Origin: Aquimarina sp. AU58
Lineage (GTDB): Bacteria > Bacteroidota > Bacteroidia > Flavobacteriales > Flavobacteriaceae
DNA: 64,000 nucleotides
NCBI RefSeq assembly: GCF_900312745.1
Contig: NZ_OMPD01000014.1
Location: 2,418,001-2,482,000, forward strand
Direction of reading: 5' to 3'
The notes under the pieces are model-generated. The model was not told where the DNA came from. It did not search any database and saw only the letters and a list, made by a program, of their open reading frames with translations. This document shows positions 52,301-61,734 of this stretch, in pieces (the stretch's first letter is position 1; every line of letters starts with the position of its first letter). Both the position numbers and the translations under genes were made by a program.

Positions 52301-54245
52301 ATCAGAAGTCGCAGCAATGCTAGGTGTAGATGTAGATAAGTTAGATTATATGAGAGATGAAAACTCATTAAAATCAGGTAAAGGACTTGCGTTTGGGTCA
52401 GATTTTAAAATTGATACCGGAGACATTAGTTTTTTATTGCTGTATGCACGTTTTCGCGCAGGTTTGGGGTTTGATATCATGCTAAAAGACTATCAACAAG
52501 CTATGTGTGTAAATACAGGAGATCAGGTAGGAATTAACGGGTGGTATGCTAACGGGCAGGCCTATGCCTATCTACAGGGAGAATTGGGAATTAAAGTAAA
52601 ACTATTTGCAGTCAGTAAAAAAGTACCTATTATTCAAGGAGGCGCTGCTATTCTTATGCAAGCAAAAGGACCAAATCCATTCTGGATGCGCGGATATGCT
52701 GCCGGATATTATGACCTCTTGGGAGGAGCCGTAAAAGGAGCCTATAGGTTTAAGGTAGAAGTAGGTGAGATGTGCGAATTTCAGGATGATACTCCAGTGG
52801 GAGATATCAAAATGATCAGTGATCTTACTCCAGGTGATAACGATCAAAATGTTGATGTATTTATGGCGCCACAGGCAACGTTTGTAATGAAAGTAGGAGA
52901 ACCCATTACCATCTCAGAAAATGGAGGAGATAAAACGTATAAGATACTACTGGATAAATTTATGGTGACCGATGAATCTGGGAAAGCAATAGCTGGAAAA
53001 CTTGAATGGGCACATACCAAAGATCGGGTAACCTTTATGCCAGATGATATTTTACCTCCGGAAACCAGATTAAAAGCAATAGTAGAAATCAGTTTCCAGG
53101 AAAAAATAAGTGGAGTATATCGTGATGTTATGCTAAATGGAAAAAAAGCACTGGAAACGTTAGAAAGAAATTTTACCACTGCGACTGCACCAGATTATAT
53201 ACCATTAAATAACATTGAGTATGCTTATCCTGTTGTGAACCAAAAGCAATTTTATAAAGGAGAATCTACCAGTGGGTATATACAATTACAAAAAGGACAG
53301 GACTATCTTTTTGATAATTCACAATGGCAAAGTACCGTGAAATTTATAGATCAAAATGGAAAATTATCACTAGCAAAATTCAACTATAATACTGCCGAAA
53401 ATAAGGTGATATATACATTACCTAAAATAGATAAGGAAGCTACATACACAATGTCTATTGTTAGTACCTCTAGTACTTCGGGAGGATCTTCGGAAACTAC
53501 TGAAGTTACAGAAACCACGAATTATGATGAAGACAATACAATGGAGGTCAAGAAAAATTCGGCAGCAAATGTATTGAAAGAAGGAGAAATAGAAAGAATT
53601 ACCTATGAATTTAAAACTAGTAAATATAAGAAGTTTGCAGATAAAATAAAGGCAATATCAGTAACAAAAACTAATGCTGGAAAAGTAAGCTCTGATGTAA
53701 TCTATTTATATAATGATGTGAATACCAACGAAGGGTTTGACCTGGCAGAGTTGATTGGAAATTCATATACAGGGAATGTGCCACTAGTATCTTATGAAGC
53801 TACGTTGACAGATACCTATTTTAAGACTGATATCAATCCTTTGGTCTATATGAATTACCCTGTTGCAGGAGCATATGCTATGAAAAATAGAGATGCAATA
53901 TTATTAGGAACACCTCCCAAAAGAGCATTGCCGATAGAAAGTAAGTATTTGACAAGTTTGGAGTATAATGTAAATAAGAACCTGATACAAACTCATTTTC
54001 CATTTAGATATGATCTGCCACGAATATATAAACAGGATTTTGTAGACCTGAGAACTCAGGCACTTAGAGATTATACTGATGGCAAAATAGACGCTAACCA
54101 TCCGGCAATGCGAATAACAGAAGGCGAATATCTTTTTATGCGATATGGAAAATATGAAGTTATATTAAAATATATGCTCCCCGGAGGAATTCAAGGATCA
54201 CAAGCTAAAATTGATTTCAAGAACCCATTAAAATATAGGATGTAA
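49368..54245 (+). CDS. Gene A' (copy 2): giant secreted protein with Ig-like region
   Basis: The 1,625-aa protein is a full-length paralogue of the protein at 28722-33461. It shares the N-terminus ('VSKFYQFPELDKNFP'), 'GRAGWGVIHIAPDEWYVHMG', the 'GSPPPPSEVA' loop, the Ig-like 'ISDLTPGDNDQNVDVFMAPQATF', and a C-terminal 'GEYLFMRYGKYEVILKYMLPGGI'. Insertions account for the extra ~46 residues, for example a charged segment after 'LMRVKNSDDQ' and a 'KEGSEGSDKG' loop. The signal-like N-terminus is hydrophobic (VLLLWITPILFYAH). The stop overlaps gene B' by the same one-base TAATG as in copy 1. Function unknown. Confidence 0.75.
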   Translation: MKLPSVLLLWITPILFYAHNNEKDSLSVKKENSILEDQPVSKFYQFPELDKNFPVTKSITISSAPEFTTESIQSEYGTPNAWVNDNRLKAKASFEKIETEDKWISSFSNTHLDALPVGVKHTISEIEYQLGFVKAKFYKEYTELTVFVKVVLPQSDDKGDPIELFFGADNVKLSHEGGIIGDANLVLLGDIFIPFNGGNWMLFLKGGLDFKTGNVQNKTFATINCDGVKEMGIEGGIEFSRNLLLPVGENGETLPKTRPWPNGNKTSMVPNRVRGDFKAVASNWNDLVVGVGITPFVLANQEDGFMFSVSKAILDFSDLRTPDVSFPGYYHENGLLLPNRESWRGVYIESIEVGMPEAFKTTNSVSKNKRVTFEAANLIIDSHGVSGEFSIKNIIPLETGITSSQNAWAYSVDELGVVYAANNFMGAKFAGSIRLPTSGVKDKGLQYKGIITDEEYMMAVSPVETVSFDILQAKVQLLPNSGVLMRVKNSDDQGNDTETEGATTNNKKEFFMQARLNGRMAISASQKQSILDEGKKVDDDIVKFKGITFENLVLQTESPLISVKYFGYEDQVKVAGFPVSIDRIGVVAQDQEIGIKFDIGVSLMKDAFAAKGGVGIFAKQKQASSGSENSKEDYRYKQRWQYDRLELSRMIVKANMGAIAFEGALDLMDNDPVYGDGFQAKVKATFFKKEGSEGSDKGISCAAIFGKTRTKQNVEVNNEETGTKETVTTEGYRYWYIDAAVTGLKIPVFPGLNITGFAGGAFYKMSRKLEGSISEFSPSGLTYIPDNKTLLGVKAMVFGAMPDEKAMSVSAGFEIDFNKNYGVNRLGFFGEVQAMKAFDFPNPIGKITGKLQGLANSESLGSKVVKTFSEKADSEYPSEITGQAGVNAKVGMQYDFTNNTFHADMDLYVNVAGGLVQGRASKGRAGWGVIHIAPDEWYVHMGTPTDRLGLKMGVGPVFVESGGYFMMGDGLPGSPPPPSEVAAMLGVDVDKLDYMRDENSLKSGKGLAFGSDFKIDTGDISFLLLYARFRAGLGFDIMLKDYQQAMCVNTGDQVGINGWYANGQAYAYLQGELGIKVKLFAVSKKVPIIQGGAAILMQAKGPNPFWMRGYAAGYYDLLGGAVKGAYRFKVEVGEMCEFQDDTPVGDIKMISDLTPGDNDQNVDVFMAPQATFVMKVGEPITISENGGDKTYKILLDKFMVTDESGKAIAGKLEWAHTKDRVTFMPDDILPPETRLKAIVEISFQEKISGVYRDVMLNGKKALETLERNFTTATAPDYIPLNNIEYAYPVVNQKQFYKGESTSGYIQLQKGQDYLFDNSQWQSTVKFIDQNGKLSLAKFNYNTAENKVIYTLPKIDKEATYTMSIVSTSSTSGGSSETTEVTETTNYDEDNTMEVKKNSAANVLKEGEIERITYEFKTSKYKKFADKIKAISVTKTNAGKVSSDVIYLYNDVNTNEGFDLAELIGNSYTGNVPLVSYEATLTDTYFKTDINPLVYMNYPVAGAYAMKNRDAILLGTPPKRALPIESKYLTSLEYNVNKNLIQTHFPFRYDLPRIYKQDFVDLRTQALRDYTDGKIDANHPAMRITEGEYLFMRYGKYEVILKYMLPGGIQGSQAKIDFKNPLKYRM

Positions 54246-56311
54246 TGCGCAAGATATCCATTCTTTTATTTCTTGGTATTGGTTTGATGAATACTTGGGT
54301 GTATGCTCAGGATTCTATCCCTTCAGTAAAAGTGATCTCCCGTATTGATGATGATAAGATTATGCTAAGGTGGGCTGCCTCAAATCCTCAGACCTGGCAA
54401 AAAGCCAATGCATATGGGTATACCATAGAACGCTTTACCATAAAGAGAAATGGAGTGAAATTACCTCACCCAGAAAAAAAGATACTAACATCAACTCCTA
54501 TATTGCCAAATCCTCTGGAAACCTGGGAAAGTTTTATAGAAACTAATGATTATGCTGCGATTATTGCACAGGCACTTTATGGAGAAGATTTTGAGGCAGG
54601 CAATATGCAGGAAGGAAATTTTGCACGCATTGTAAATAAAGCTAAAGAAATTGAACAACGTTTTGCTTTTGCTCTACTAGCTGCAGATATGGACTTTGAA
54701 ATCGCTAAAAAAGCAGGTTTGGGTTTTGAAGATACTACAGTCAATGAAGGAGAAGTATATTTTTATAGTGTGAAAACTGCGATTCCTGAAGGAATACTTG
54801 TTGTTGAGTCAGGTACAGTATATGCAGATTTTTCAAAGAAAAGTGAATTGCCTACACCTATTGATCTTATTGCAGTTGGACAAGAGAAAAGTATTTTATT
54901 AACCTGGGAATATGAAATGTTTAAAACAGTATTCACTTCCTATTTTGTGGAACGGTCTGATGATGGAACCGATTTTAAAAGACTAGGGGATACTCCATTA
55001 GTAAATATGAATGGAAAGCCAGGAACTCCCAGGAGGATGTATTATGCGGATACTCTTTCTCAAAACAATAAAACCTATCACTATAGAGTAGTCGGGATTT
55101 CTCCTTTTGGAAAACAAAGCCCTCCTTCAGAAATTGTTACTGGTCAGGGAATCAAAAAACTAGAGGTAACTCCTCATATCTCTAAAACAGAATTTGATGC
55201 TTCTGGAGCGATACAGGTATATTGGGATTTTGAAAAAGCAGCAGAACCCGAAATTACAGGATTTGAACTCAATTGGGCATCGCAGGAAAAAGGACCATAT
55301 ACTGTGGTCAAAAAGAATATACAGCCTCATGATAGGCAAACTACTTTCAATGAAGTAGATCCATCTAACTACTTTACAATATCGGCTATAGGTAAAAATA
55401 ATCAAAAAACTACTTCTTTTGCTGCATTCGCACAAACCATAGATAGTATTCCGCCTCTTAGTCCTGTGGGATTGAGAGGAACTGTAGATACGTTGGGGGT
55501 CGTAAAATTGCAATGGACAGCCAATACAGAACGAGATATATTAGGATATCGAATATTTAAAGGAAATCTTGAAAAAGAAGAATTGGTACAGATCACAGTA
55601 TCTCCCGTCTTAAAAACAACATACACAGATACCGTACAGGTAAAATCTTTAAATAAAAAAGTGTTTTATCAGGTAACTGCCGTAGATAGACGATATAATA
55701 TGTCTAAGTATTCAGAAAAGATAACACTAAAGAAGCCAGACATAGTACCTCCTTCGTCCCCTATTTTTTCGACTTATGAAGTAAAAGAAGACGGTGTATA
55801 TCTATACTGGATCAATAGCAGTAGTAATGATGTATCTGGTCATCGATTATATCGCAAGCATATCGCAGAAGCAAATAAGGGCTGGAAGTTGATTTTTAAA
55901 ACCGATACCATAACCTCCTATACCGATGCTAATGCCAAATCAGGAGAACACTATCAATACGCCATATTTGCCATAGATGAATCAGGGTTACAATCATCCC
56001 CATCTACTCCATTAACGATAACTATGCAACGTAATGCTCCACAACAAGTGGTAAAAAATTTTAAGGGGGTAGTCGATAGATTGGTAGAGAAGATCGATCT
56101 ATCATGGAAAATTACAGGCGAACAAGTCTCTGAGGTCTGGATTTATAAAAATGTAAAAAGTAGTATGCCTGTTCTTTGGAAACAATTACCCACCAGTATC
56201 ACCAGGATTACAGATACCCATGTGAGCCCCAATACAGAATATACATACTTGTTAAAAGCAATACTCAAAAAGGGATACAGTACCCTGGAAACTGTGAATA
56301 TAACATATTAA
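54245..56311 (+). CDS. Gene B' (copy 2): secreted multi-fibronectin-III protein
   Basis: The 688-aa product is a paralogue of the protein at 33461-35542 over its whole length. It has a signal peptide (MRKISILLFLGIGLMNTWVYAQ), 'KIMLRWAASNPQTWQKANAYGYTIERFTI', 'NDYAAIIAQALYGEDFEAGNMQEG', then FN3 domains with 'LTWEYEMFKTVFTSYFVERSDDG', 'LGVVKLQWTANTERDILGYRIFKG' and 'VPPSSPIFSTYEV'. Long stretches such as 'LTWEYEMFK' and 'VQVKSLNKKVFYQV' are nearly unchanged between copies, implying selection on the interfaces. Gene C' starts 3 bases later, exactly as in copy 1. Confidence 0.85.
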   Translation: MRKISILLFLGIGLMNTWVYAQDSIPSVKVISRIDDDKIMLRWAASNPQTWQKANAYGYTIERFTIKRNGVKLPHPEKKILTSTPILPNPLETWESFIETNDYAAIIAQALYGEDFEAGNMQEGNFARIVNKAKEIEQRFAFALLAADMDFEIAKKAGLGFEDTTVNEGEVYFYSVKTAIPEGILVVESGTVYADFSKKSELPTPIDLIAVGQEKSILLTWEYEMFKTVFTSYFVERSDDGTDFKRLGDTPLVNMNGKPGTPRRMYYADTLSQNNKTYHYRVVGISPFGKQSPPSEIVTGQGIKKLEVTPHISKTEFDASGAIQVYWDFEKAAEPEITGFELNWASQEKGPYTVVKKNIQPHDRQTTFNEVDPSNYFTISAIGKNNQKTTSFAAFAQTIDSIPPLSPVGLRGTVDTLGVVKLQWTANTERDILGYRIFKGNLEKEELVQITVSPVLKTTYTDTVQVKSLNKKVFYQVTAVDRRYNMSKYSEKITLKKPDIVPPSSPIFSTYEVKEDGVYLYWINSSSNDVSGHRLYRKHIAEANKGWKLIFKTDTITSYTDANAKSGEHYQYAIFAIDESGLQSSPSTPLTITMQRNAPQQVVKNFKGVVDRLVEKIDLSWKITGEQVSEVWIYKNVKSSMPVLWKQLPTSITRITDTHVSPNTEYTYLLKAILKKGYSTLETVNITY

Positions 56312-56314
56312 CTC

Positions 56315-59300
56315 ATGAAAAACGTAATAGTAATACTTGCGATATTAATGACTTCGATGTCCTATGGACAAAAGCATATAGCTACCATAACAGGGCATTT
56401 GGGAGGGAATAATGATAATGTGGGACTATACTATAGAATTACTATGGGAGGTAAAACAATAGCTACCAATAGTATATCAGGAGGAATATCAATTGAGGTA
56501 GATGTACAAAACAAAGAAATAGAAGCGTCTGCAGATGAGATATACATTTTCCTTAGCTGGCAAGGAACTTTTGATGGTACAGGGAAACCTGGTTCTGCAG
56601 AGGGAACATTAAAAATTTCTAGTTGTTATCAGGCTACCAATCTTACGATACCTCTAAAAGATTTAGGTAACGGAATTGGAGGATATGCTCGACTGGATAT
56701 CAATATTCGTCCTGAAATCAAAATTCTTCCTCCAGATGATAATGAATATTTTTTACCTCTTGATCAGAAAGTAATCATAAAAGCACCAGAAGGGTTCTCT
56801 TCTGATGTATATAATTGGGAATATAAGTTGGAAGATAGTAACTGGGCTACTATTAAAACTACTCACAATGGGCGATATATTTTGGGTGAAGACGAAAATG
56901 GAGCTAGTGCATTAGATCTTTTTCCCAGTGCCCAGAATTTTCTGGGAGAAAATGTAAGATTCAGAATTAAATATTGTGGTGATAGATATACTCCCGAAGT
57001 TATTTATCGGGTAGTGCCCTCTGCACCAACTTTTACAACCAAAGTAGAGACTAAAGCGGTTTGTTATGATGGTAAAGGACAGGTAGAATTTATTTTTTCG
57101 AGACCCTTATATCTCAACGAGAAAATATCAATACTGAAAAAAGACCCTGATGCAGGAGAAGAAGAGTATACAGATAATCTTACAACGAGTTCGCAGACTG
57201 AAAACATAGTAGTTTTTCAAGGAGCAAATAAAAATAGCTATACATTGGAAGATGTTCCTGTCGGTAAATATAAAATAGGAGTTTTAGGCTTTTACGGTGA
57301 TTATAATACGTATGCAGGGTCAAAGGCTCACGACATACTTTTTAGTATAGATCGTCCTGATCCTGTAGTGTTTGGAGAGGAAATAGCGGTTACTCATATC
57401 AAATGTTTTGATGATACCAGTAACGGTTCGGTTACATTGTTATTATCCGGAGGTTCTGGAAGTTATCAATTTCATTATAGGAATAAAGATGGTGGAGCCT
57501 GGAGTTCATGGTTAGATTATTCAAATGGAGTAGAAGACCTTGATGCAGGTACTTATGAGATTCAAATACGGGATAGTAATGGTTGTTTGGCACGAGAACA
57601 GATATTAGTTGGTGGAAAAATAGAATTAGGCGAAGTGATTACACGGGAAGCCACAATAACAAGACCTGAACCTATATCAGTGAATGTAGAGCTTTTGGAA
57701 TCTCCTACTGCCAATGGTTTTAAAAATGCGAAGATCATGGCTACTATTAATGGAGGTACTCCTATTGATGGGAAACATTATACCTATACATGGATAGATA
57801 ACTCAAACAACACAGAATTGACGACTTCTAGTGGTAGCTATAATGCAGGTCAAGGTTACCTTGTAAAACTACATAGTATTGGAGTAGGGAAATATACCAT
57901 TACTGTTAGAGATGCTCATACCTGCGCACCTGTGACTGCAACTTTTGATATCACATATCAGCCAGATCCTTTGACAATCGTTTTTGAAGTTGAAGAAGCG
58001 ATTTCCTGTTCGGGAGCTTCTGATGGTATTTTGAAAGCTACTGTTACCGGAGGAGTTCCTTTTAATACAGTTAGCCCTGATACGACTATATATCCAGAAG
58101 ATGCAGAAGGTAATCTGTTACCCTACTTTTACTACTGGAAAGAAAAATTGGATGATAATACCTGGAAATCTTTTCCCAGTAATACAGGAAACACACTTAG
58201 AAGTTTGAAGAGTGGTACTTATTCCTTGAATGTTAAAGATAAGAATGGGATTTTTATAGCAGAATATGAAGCGATTCTTACACCGGTGACTACAAATTAT
58301 ATAATAAAGAATTTCAGAGATCAGGAGGTAGAATTATTAGAGCCAAAACCATTAGAGCTAGCTATTGTTACAAAACCAATACGTTGTTTTGAAGGTACTG
58401 ATGGTTCTGCCGCAGTAGAAAAAGTAACAGGAGGAACAGGGGGATATACTTATACATGGAAAAATAGTGATGGTATACCCATATCCAACCAGGCAACTAT
58501 AACAAATTTATCTGCAGGAAACTATACAATAACTGTTACAGACGCAAATGGATGTACTCTAGAAGATATAGTAGATATTATCGAACCCCAAATATTAAGT
58601 GTCACATTTGATACTACAAGAGCTACTTGTGGTGGATCAGATGGTTCTGCGACAGCACAGGTAAATGGCGGGACAGCAGGATATACCTATTTATGGAGCA
58701 CAGGAGAAACTACTAAGAAAATAGAAGGCTTAAAAGCAGATACATATACAGTAACAGTTACAGATGCTAAAAATTGTAAAATAACAGATACAGTTGTGAT
58801 ACAAGAACCAGATCCAATTACCATAGAGCGTATTGAGACTATGAGAACCAATTGTGGAGGCGCAATAGGTACTGCAGAAGTGGTCATGTCTGGAGATACA
58901 GCTCCATATACATATCTCTGGAGCACTGGAGCTACCACACCAAAAATTGAGAATTTACCTTATGGAGAATATACCGTAAGTGTAAAAGATAAAAACAATT
59001 GTATTGTAGAAGGTAGTACTATCATACAAGAACCCGATCCTATTGCTGTAGAACGTTTTGAAACCACACCAGGAACATGTGATGAACCCAATGGTGCAGC
59101 AAAAGTAATCATGTCTGGTGCTACAGGACCATATACATATGAGTGGAGTACAGGGGCAACTACCCAGGAGATAACCAATGTTCGAGCTGGTAAATATTTT
59201 GTAGTGGTAACAGATTCTAATTATTGTACTACTACAGGAAAAGTGATCATTGAAGAAATTAGCGGGATTGAGATAGATGTTATTTCTCATGTAGACCCTC

Positions 59301-60286
59301 TATGTGCGGTTAGTAAAGATGGTTCGATAACAGTATTACCCAAAGGAGGAACAGAACCATATACCTATAAGTGGACCAAAAAAGGAACGTCTGAAGTCAT
59401 TGCGACTTCAGCAGATATTAGCGGGTTACCATCAGGAACATATGTAGTAGAAGTAAATGATGTTATAGGATGCACAAAAGTGTACGAAGAGACATTGATT
59501 GCCCCCGAAGTTGTTAAGGTTGTCTTGGGTAATGACCTTTCAATTTGCAGGGGGCAATCTGTAGCATTTGATATCACTATCGATGATCCCAATGCAACCT
59601 ATTCATGGGTTTCTGATACAGGGTATAGTAATAATACACCTACTGTAGAACTAATAGATTCGGGAACATATACCGCTAGAGTAACCACAGGAATAGGGTG
59701 TATAGGCACAGATGAGGTTGTAATCACAGTATCAGATAATCCAATAGATGCAGACTTTTTGTATTCTACGTATTCATTTTCAGACCAGCAGGTAGAAGTA
59801 ATAAATACAAGTAATCCTATCGGAGAACGTATTGAGTGGACCGTTTCTGAAGGAGCAAATATTGTTGAAGAAACTAAAGAGAAAATTATTTTAAGTTTTG
59901 AAGAGTCTGATACTCCTAAAACATATTATACCACATTGACTTCCTATAATAAAAATGAGGAATGTTCTATATCCTTAACCAAACCTATCATAATAGAACC
60001 CGGAGAAGGCTTTTTTGATGATCTCGGAAATGAAAAATTCATAGAAGAATTCTTAATATTCCCTAATGCAAATAATGGAGACTTCTCTATTAAGGTTAAT
60101 CTGGCAGAACCATCAGATATACGTGTAAAAATAATGAATCTTATATCTACAATAATAGACCAGCAAGAAGCAAAAGGAGCAGATAATTACGAATTGAAAC
60201 ACAGTTTAAGTATAGCTCCAGGAATATATTTGGTTGTATTAGAAACTTCTCATGGATCAGAAACCAGAAAATTAGTGGTCGAGTAA
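56315..60286 (+). CDS. Gene C' (copy 2): SprB-repeat surface protein with T9SS type A sorting tail
   Basis: The 1,323-aa paralogue of the protein at 35546-38956 has a signal peptide (MKNVIVILAILMTSMSYGQ), an N-terminal region of similar design and at least five tandem SprB repeats (about 690-1065). Each repeat has 'C-x-x-x-x-G-x-A', 'YTY-x-W-S-T-G-x-T-T' and 'G-x-Y-x-V-x-V-x-D-x-x-x-C'. An Ig-like unit ('CRGQSVAFDITI...') and a T9SS type A sorting tail ('EEFLIFPNANNGDFSIKVNL', 'APGIYLVVLETSHGSETRKLVVE') follow. Extra SprB units make it longer than the copy-1 protein. The sorting tail differs in detail (FPNAN rather than YPNPN) but keeps the spacing. Confidence 0.88.
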   Translation: MKNVIVILAILMTSMSYGQKHIATITGHLGGNNDNVGLYYRITMGGKTIATNSISGGISIEVDVQNKEIEASADEIYIFLSWQGTFDGTGKPGSAEGTLKISSCYQATNLTIPLKDLGNGIGGYARLDINIRPEIKILPPDDNEYFLPLDQKVIIKAPEGFSSDVYNWEYKLEDSNWATIKTTHNGRYILGEDENGASALDLFPSAQNFLGENVRFRIKYCGDRYTPEVIYRVVPSAPTFTTKVETKAVCYDGKGQVEFIFSRPLYLNEKISILKKDPDAGEEEYTDNLTTSSQTENIVVFQGANKNSYTLEDVPVGKYKIGVLGFYGDYNTYAGSKAHDILFSIDRPDPVVFGEEIAVTHIKCFDDTSNGSVTLLLSGGSGSYQFHYRNKDGGAWSSWLDYSNGVEDLDAGTYEIQIRDSNGCLAREQILVGGKIELGEVITREATITRPEPISVNVELLESPTANGFKNAKIMATINGGTPIDGKHYTYTWIDNSNNTELTTSSGSYNAGQGYLVKLHSIGVGKYTITVRDAHTCAPVTATFDITYQPDPLTIVFEVEEAISCSGASDGILKATVTGGVPFNTVSPDTTIYPEDAEGNLLPYFYYWKEKLDDNTWKSFPSNTGNTLRSLKSGTYSLNVKDKNGIFIAEYEAILTPVTTNYIIKNFRDQEVELLEPKPLELAIVTKPIRCFEGTDGSAAVEKVTGGTGGYTYTWKNSDGIPISNQATITNLSAGNYTITVTDANGCTLEDIVDIIEPQILSVTFDTTRATCGGSDGSATAQVNGGTAGYTYLWSTGETTKKIEGLKADTYTVTVTDAKNCKITDTVVIQEPDPITIERIETMRTNCGGAIGTAEVVMSGDTAPYTYLWSTGATTPKIENLPYGEYTVSVKDKNNCIVEGSTIIQEPDPIAVERFETTPGTCDEPNGAAKVIMSGATGPYTYEWSTGATTQEITNVRAGKYFVVVTDSNYCTTTGKVIIEEISGIEIDVISHVDPLCAVSKDGSITVLPKGGTEPYTYKWTKKGTSEVIATSADISGLPSGTYVVEVNDVIGCTKVYEETLIAPEVVKVVLGNDLSICRGQSVAFDITIDDPNATYSWVSDTGYSNNTPTVELIDSGTYTARVTTGIGCIGTDEVVITVSDNPIDADFLYSTYSFSDQQVEVINTSNPIGERIEWTVSEGANIVEETKEKIILSFEESDTPKTYYTTLTSYNKNEECSISLTKPIIIEPGEGFFDDLGNEKFIEEFLIFPNANNGDFSIKVNLAEPSDIRVKIMNLISTIIDQQEAKGADNYELKHSLSIAPGIYLVVLETSHGSETRKLVVE

Positions 60287-60310
60287 AAGAAAATCAAACT
60301 CTAACTCAAA

Positions 60311-61675
60311 ATGATTGGTATGATAAAGAAAATACTGCTATATAGTGTTGGATTAGTATTGATAAGTTGCGCTAAGGAGACTGCTATTCCTGTTACTGTT
60401 AATTTTGATTTTGAAGTAGCAAAAGACGATTATTCTGTACCTGTAAAAGTTTTAATTAACAATAAGACAGAGGGTGCCGAATTGTACGAATGGCATTTTG
60501 AAGGAGGGGAACCATCTTCTTCAAATTCTCGTAATCCAGGAGTGATTAGTTATACTAATAAAGGAGAATATGTCATAGAGCTCACTGCCACTAATCAAGA
60601 TGGTTCTAGTGATACTAAAAGCATCCCAATACAGGTAGATGAACCTATTTATATTGGTTTTGAAGCAACCAATCTTGAAAACAATTTTTCACCGGCGGCC
60701 TATACTTTTAAAAATACTACCACAGGGGCAAATCAATTTTACTGGACTTTTGAAGGGGGAGTGCCAGAAAACTCTACAAAAGAAGATCCAGGACAAATAC
60801 TATTTAAAACACCAGGAGAACATAAGGTTAAACTAGAAGCCAGTAGTGATCGGGAAAGTTATAATTTCGAAAAAACAATAAAAGTATCTCCATACCTTGA
60901 TGTTGATTTTACGTATACCGTAGCATATAACGATGATGATTATCAGGTACCAGTACATGTAAGTATAGAAAAAACAGCAATTAGTGCTACTATATACCAA
61001 TGGGATTTCCCGGGAGCAATACCATCAACTTCTAATCAGGAAAACCCAGAAGAAGTAGTATATACGACATCAGGAACATATACTATTGCGGTAACAGCTT
61101 CAAATGGTAAAGAGGTAAAAACAATAACTAAAAAAATAGAAGTCTTTAAGAATACAAACCTTAGAACTTTTTCAAATATTAAACTAGGAATTAATACAGC
61201 ACACCTTAACCATACTATAGGTAGTTTTTATAGTATAGCAGACCGAAGAGTGTATACTGCGAATGAGATTGATGATAAAACAGCCCTTACAATTGATTTA
61301 GTCTATTATGGGTTTAGTAATAGTTTTAGTACCAATCGATTTACTAGCCCTGACGATCTTTCTGATACTACATTTCCTGATATCGAGAACGCAAAAAAAA
61401 CAAAATTTATTAATTCGCAAGAATCTTGTAATTGTAATGCATCGCTTACAGCGTTACAATTTGATACTATGGAAGACGATACCTTATTTCAAAATTTAAT
61501 AGTAGACGAAACCCCTGATGGATTAAAAGATTTTGATAATAGTACTGTACCAAGGATTGTTTTGTTCCAAACACAAGAAGGAAAGAAAGGAGCTATAAAA
61601 ATCAAAAAATACGTAGAAGCAGGACAGGAATCTTACATTTTAATTGATATAAAAGTACAGAAAGAAGCACAGTAA
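60311..61675 (+). CDS. Gene D' (copy 2): triple-PKD lipoprotein
   Basis: The 454-aa paralogue of the lipoprotein at 38999-40342 has a lipobox 'LISC-AKET' (Cys at about residue 20). Three PKD-like domains follow ('YEWHFEGGEPSSSNSRNPG', 'FYWTFEGGVPENSTKEDPG', 'YQWDFPGAIPSTSNQENPE'), then the shared C-terminal domain ('LGINTAHLNHTIGSFYSIADRRVYTANE', 'INSQESCNCNASLTALQFDTM', 'VPRIVLFQTQEGKKGAIKIKKYVEAGQ'). An ATG three codons in (60320) is an alternative start. Strong conservation of the last ~90 residues between copies points to a common binding partner. Confidence 0.82.
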   Translation: MIGMIKKILLYSVGLVLISCAKETAIPVTVNFDFEVAKDDYSVPVKVLINNKTEGAELYEWHFEGGEPSSSNSRNPGVISYTNKGEYVIELTATNQDGSSDTKSIPIQVDEPIYIGFEATNLENNFSPAAYTFKNTTTGANQFYWTFEGGVPENSTKEDPGQILFKTPGEHKVKLEASSDRESYNFEKTIKVSPYLDVDFTYTVAYNDDDYQVPVHVSIEKTAISATIYQWDFPGAIPSTSNQENPEEVVYTTSGTYTIAVTASNGKEVKTITKKIEVFKNTNLRTFSNIKLGINTAHLNHTIGSFYSIADRRVYTANEIDDKTALTIDLVYYGFSNSFSTNRFTSPDDLSDTTFPDIENAKKTKFINSQESCNCNASLTALQFDTMEDDTLFQNLIVDETPDGLKDFDNSTVPRIVLFQTQEGKKGAIKIKKYVEAGQESYILIDIKVQKEAQ

Positions 61676-61734
61676 TACTTAGATCAGTAAAGAGAAAATT
61701 AGTTGAGGTTAGAAAAAGAGGGATACAAAAGTTT

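Noticed and set aside
58620..59240. Regularly spaced similar DNA segments in gene C' that might look like a CRISPR or satellite array
   Set aside because: The period is about 190-220 bases, the frame is open throughout, and the repeats encode SprB domains; no short identical repeats with unique spacers.
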